Shown here: positions 5,538 to 5,729 of the stretch, piece by piece
Position numbering within the stretch: position 1 is the first letter of the stretch
Layout of the letters: each line of letters starts with the position of its first letter
NCBI GenBank assembly: GCA_902475415.1
Contig: CABRZK010000170.1
Coordinates: 1 to 5,729 of the forward strand
Length of the DNA: 5,729 nucleotides
Source: an uncultured Eubacterium sp.
GTDB taxonomy: Bacteria > Bacillota > Clostridia > Lachnospirales > Lachnospiraceae
Direction: 5' to 3'
Made by a program: the position numbers and the translations under genes
Notes under the pieces: model-generated
What the model saw: only the letters and a program-made list of their open reading frames with translations
What the model was told of the DNA's origin: nothing
Databases searched by the model: none

Positions 5538-5546
5538 CACATACAA

Positions 5547-5729
5547 ATGGCTAAAGTAGGAATTGTAATGGGCAGTGATTCAGATATGCCGATCATGGCA
5601 AAGGCAGCAGAAATTTTGGATAAGTTCGGAATTGATTATGAGATGCGTATTATCTCCGCACATCGTGAGCCGGATGTATTTTTTGACTATGCAAAATCCG
5701 CAGAGGAGAAAGGATTCAAAGTAATTATT
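5547..5729 (+). CDS. purE: 5-(carboxyamino)imidazole ribonucleotide mutase, N-terminal part (3' end outside window)
   Basis: The first 61 codons of PurE, cut by the window edge. PurE moves the carboxyl group of N5-CAIR to the ring carbon to give CAIR, a step of de novo purine synthesis in the cytoplasm; it is usually a small octameric protein of about 160-170 residues. The diagnostic nucleotide-binding loop MGSDSD is at residues 8-13 and the SAHR motif, with the active-site His, at residues 37-40, followed by EPD. The start follows a good ribosome site. Class I (N5-CAIR mutase, working with PurK) versus class II (AIR carboxylase) cannot be settled from this fragment; the mutase name is the default for bacteria. 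Other pur genes, if clustered, would lie beyond the window. Independent regulation from the aminopeptidase is suggested by the 289-base leader. Confidence 0.95.
   Translation, partial: MAKVGIVMGSDSDMPIMAKAAEILDKFGIDYEMRIISAHREPDVFFDYAKSAEEKGFKVII

Larger units (their letters stand above)
5258..5546. other. AT-rich intergenic/leader region upstream of purE
   Basis: A 289-base non-coding stretch. I see no strong terminator after the aminopeptidase. TATAAT at 5385-5390 is the best -10 candidate, but its -35 region (around 5362-5367) is poor; TTGTAA 5345-5350 with TATAAA 5366-5371 has only 15 bases of spacing. Two half-sites resemble the Gram-positive PurR box core CGAAC: GGTTCG at 5278-5283 (minus-strand CGAACC) and AAACGAATGA at 5330-5339. 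A T-rich run at 5462-5479 follows a small hairpin at 5438-5461. The conserved core of purine riboswitches is not visible. Confidence 0.5.

Noticed and set aside
5340..5546. Purine or related riboswitch upstream of purE
   Set aside because: ATATATAATTGG at 5382-5393 resembles the 5' side of a purine riboswitch, but the conserved GTTTCTACC-type core and the closing P1 arm are absent. I also see no ZTP or PRPP riboswitch core.

Overview
The window looks like a stretch of a low-to-moderate GC Firmicute chromosome, most likely Lachnospiraceae or a close Clostridia relative. This is inferred from strong AGGAGG-type ribosome binding sites, codon use, and protein types typical of that group: a VanZ-like protein, a small DUF6142-like membrane protein and a long M29 aminopeptidase. 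No 16S or other marker is present, so the family-level call is inference. Every supportable gene lies on the + strand.

Layout: (1) 2-169, the C-terminal end of an L-lactate dehydrogenase. (2) 291-899, a complete Nudix hydrolase of the CoA-pyrophosphatase (NUDT7/8-like) type. (3) 900-1293, an AT-rich stretch with a degenerate ~36-39 bp repeat, running into a headless C-terminal remnant of an aldo/keto reductase that still has its 4Fe-4S ferredoxin motif. (4) 1310-2584, a clear sigma-A-type promoter, then pyrE (orotate phosphoribosyltransferase) and, 11 bases later, a VanZ-like membrane protein with no Shine-Dalgarno of its own. (5) 2719-3060, a small three-helix membrane protein. (6) 3188-5257, a 689-residue M29 metallo-aminopeptidase with a ~250-residue helical N-terminal extension. 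(7) 5258-5546, an AT-rich leader, then the first 61 codons of purE, which runs off the window.

Functionally this is mostly housekeeping: fermentation (ldh), cofactor/nucleotide sanitation (Nudix), de novo pyrimidine synthesis (pyrE), peptide turnover (M29) and de novo purine synthesis (purE). The genes do not form one evident pathway. pyrE and the VanZ-like gene are probably one transcript, possibly continuing into the downstream membrane protein and peptidase, while purE probably has its own control region. I see no phage, transposase, CRISPR array, toxin-antitoxin pair or defence system. The least explained parts are the repeat array at the broken reductase gene, the helical extension of the peptidase, and the purE leader. 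I do not see convincing evidence of a new multi-gene system here.
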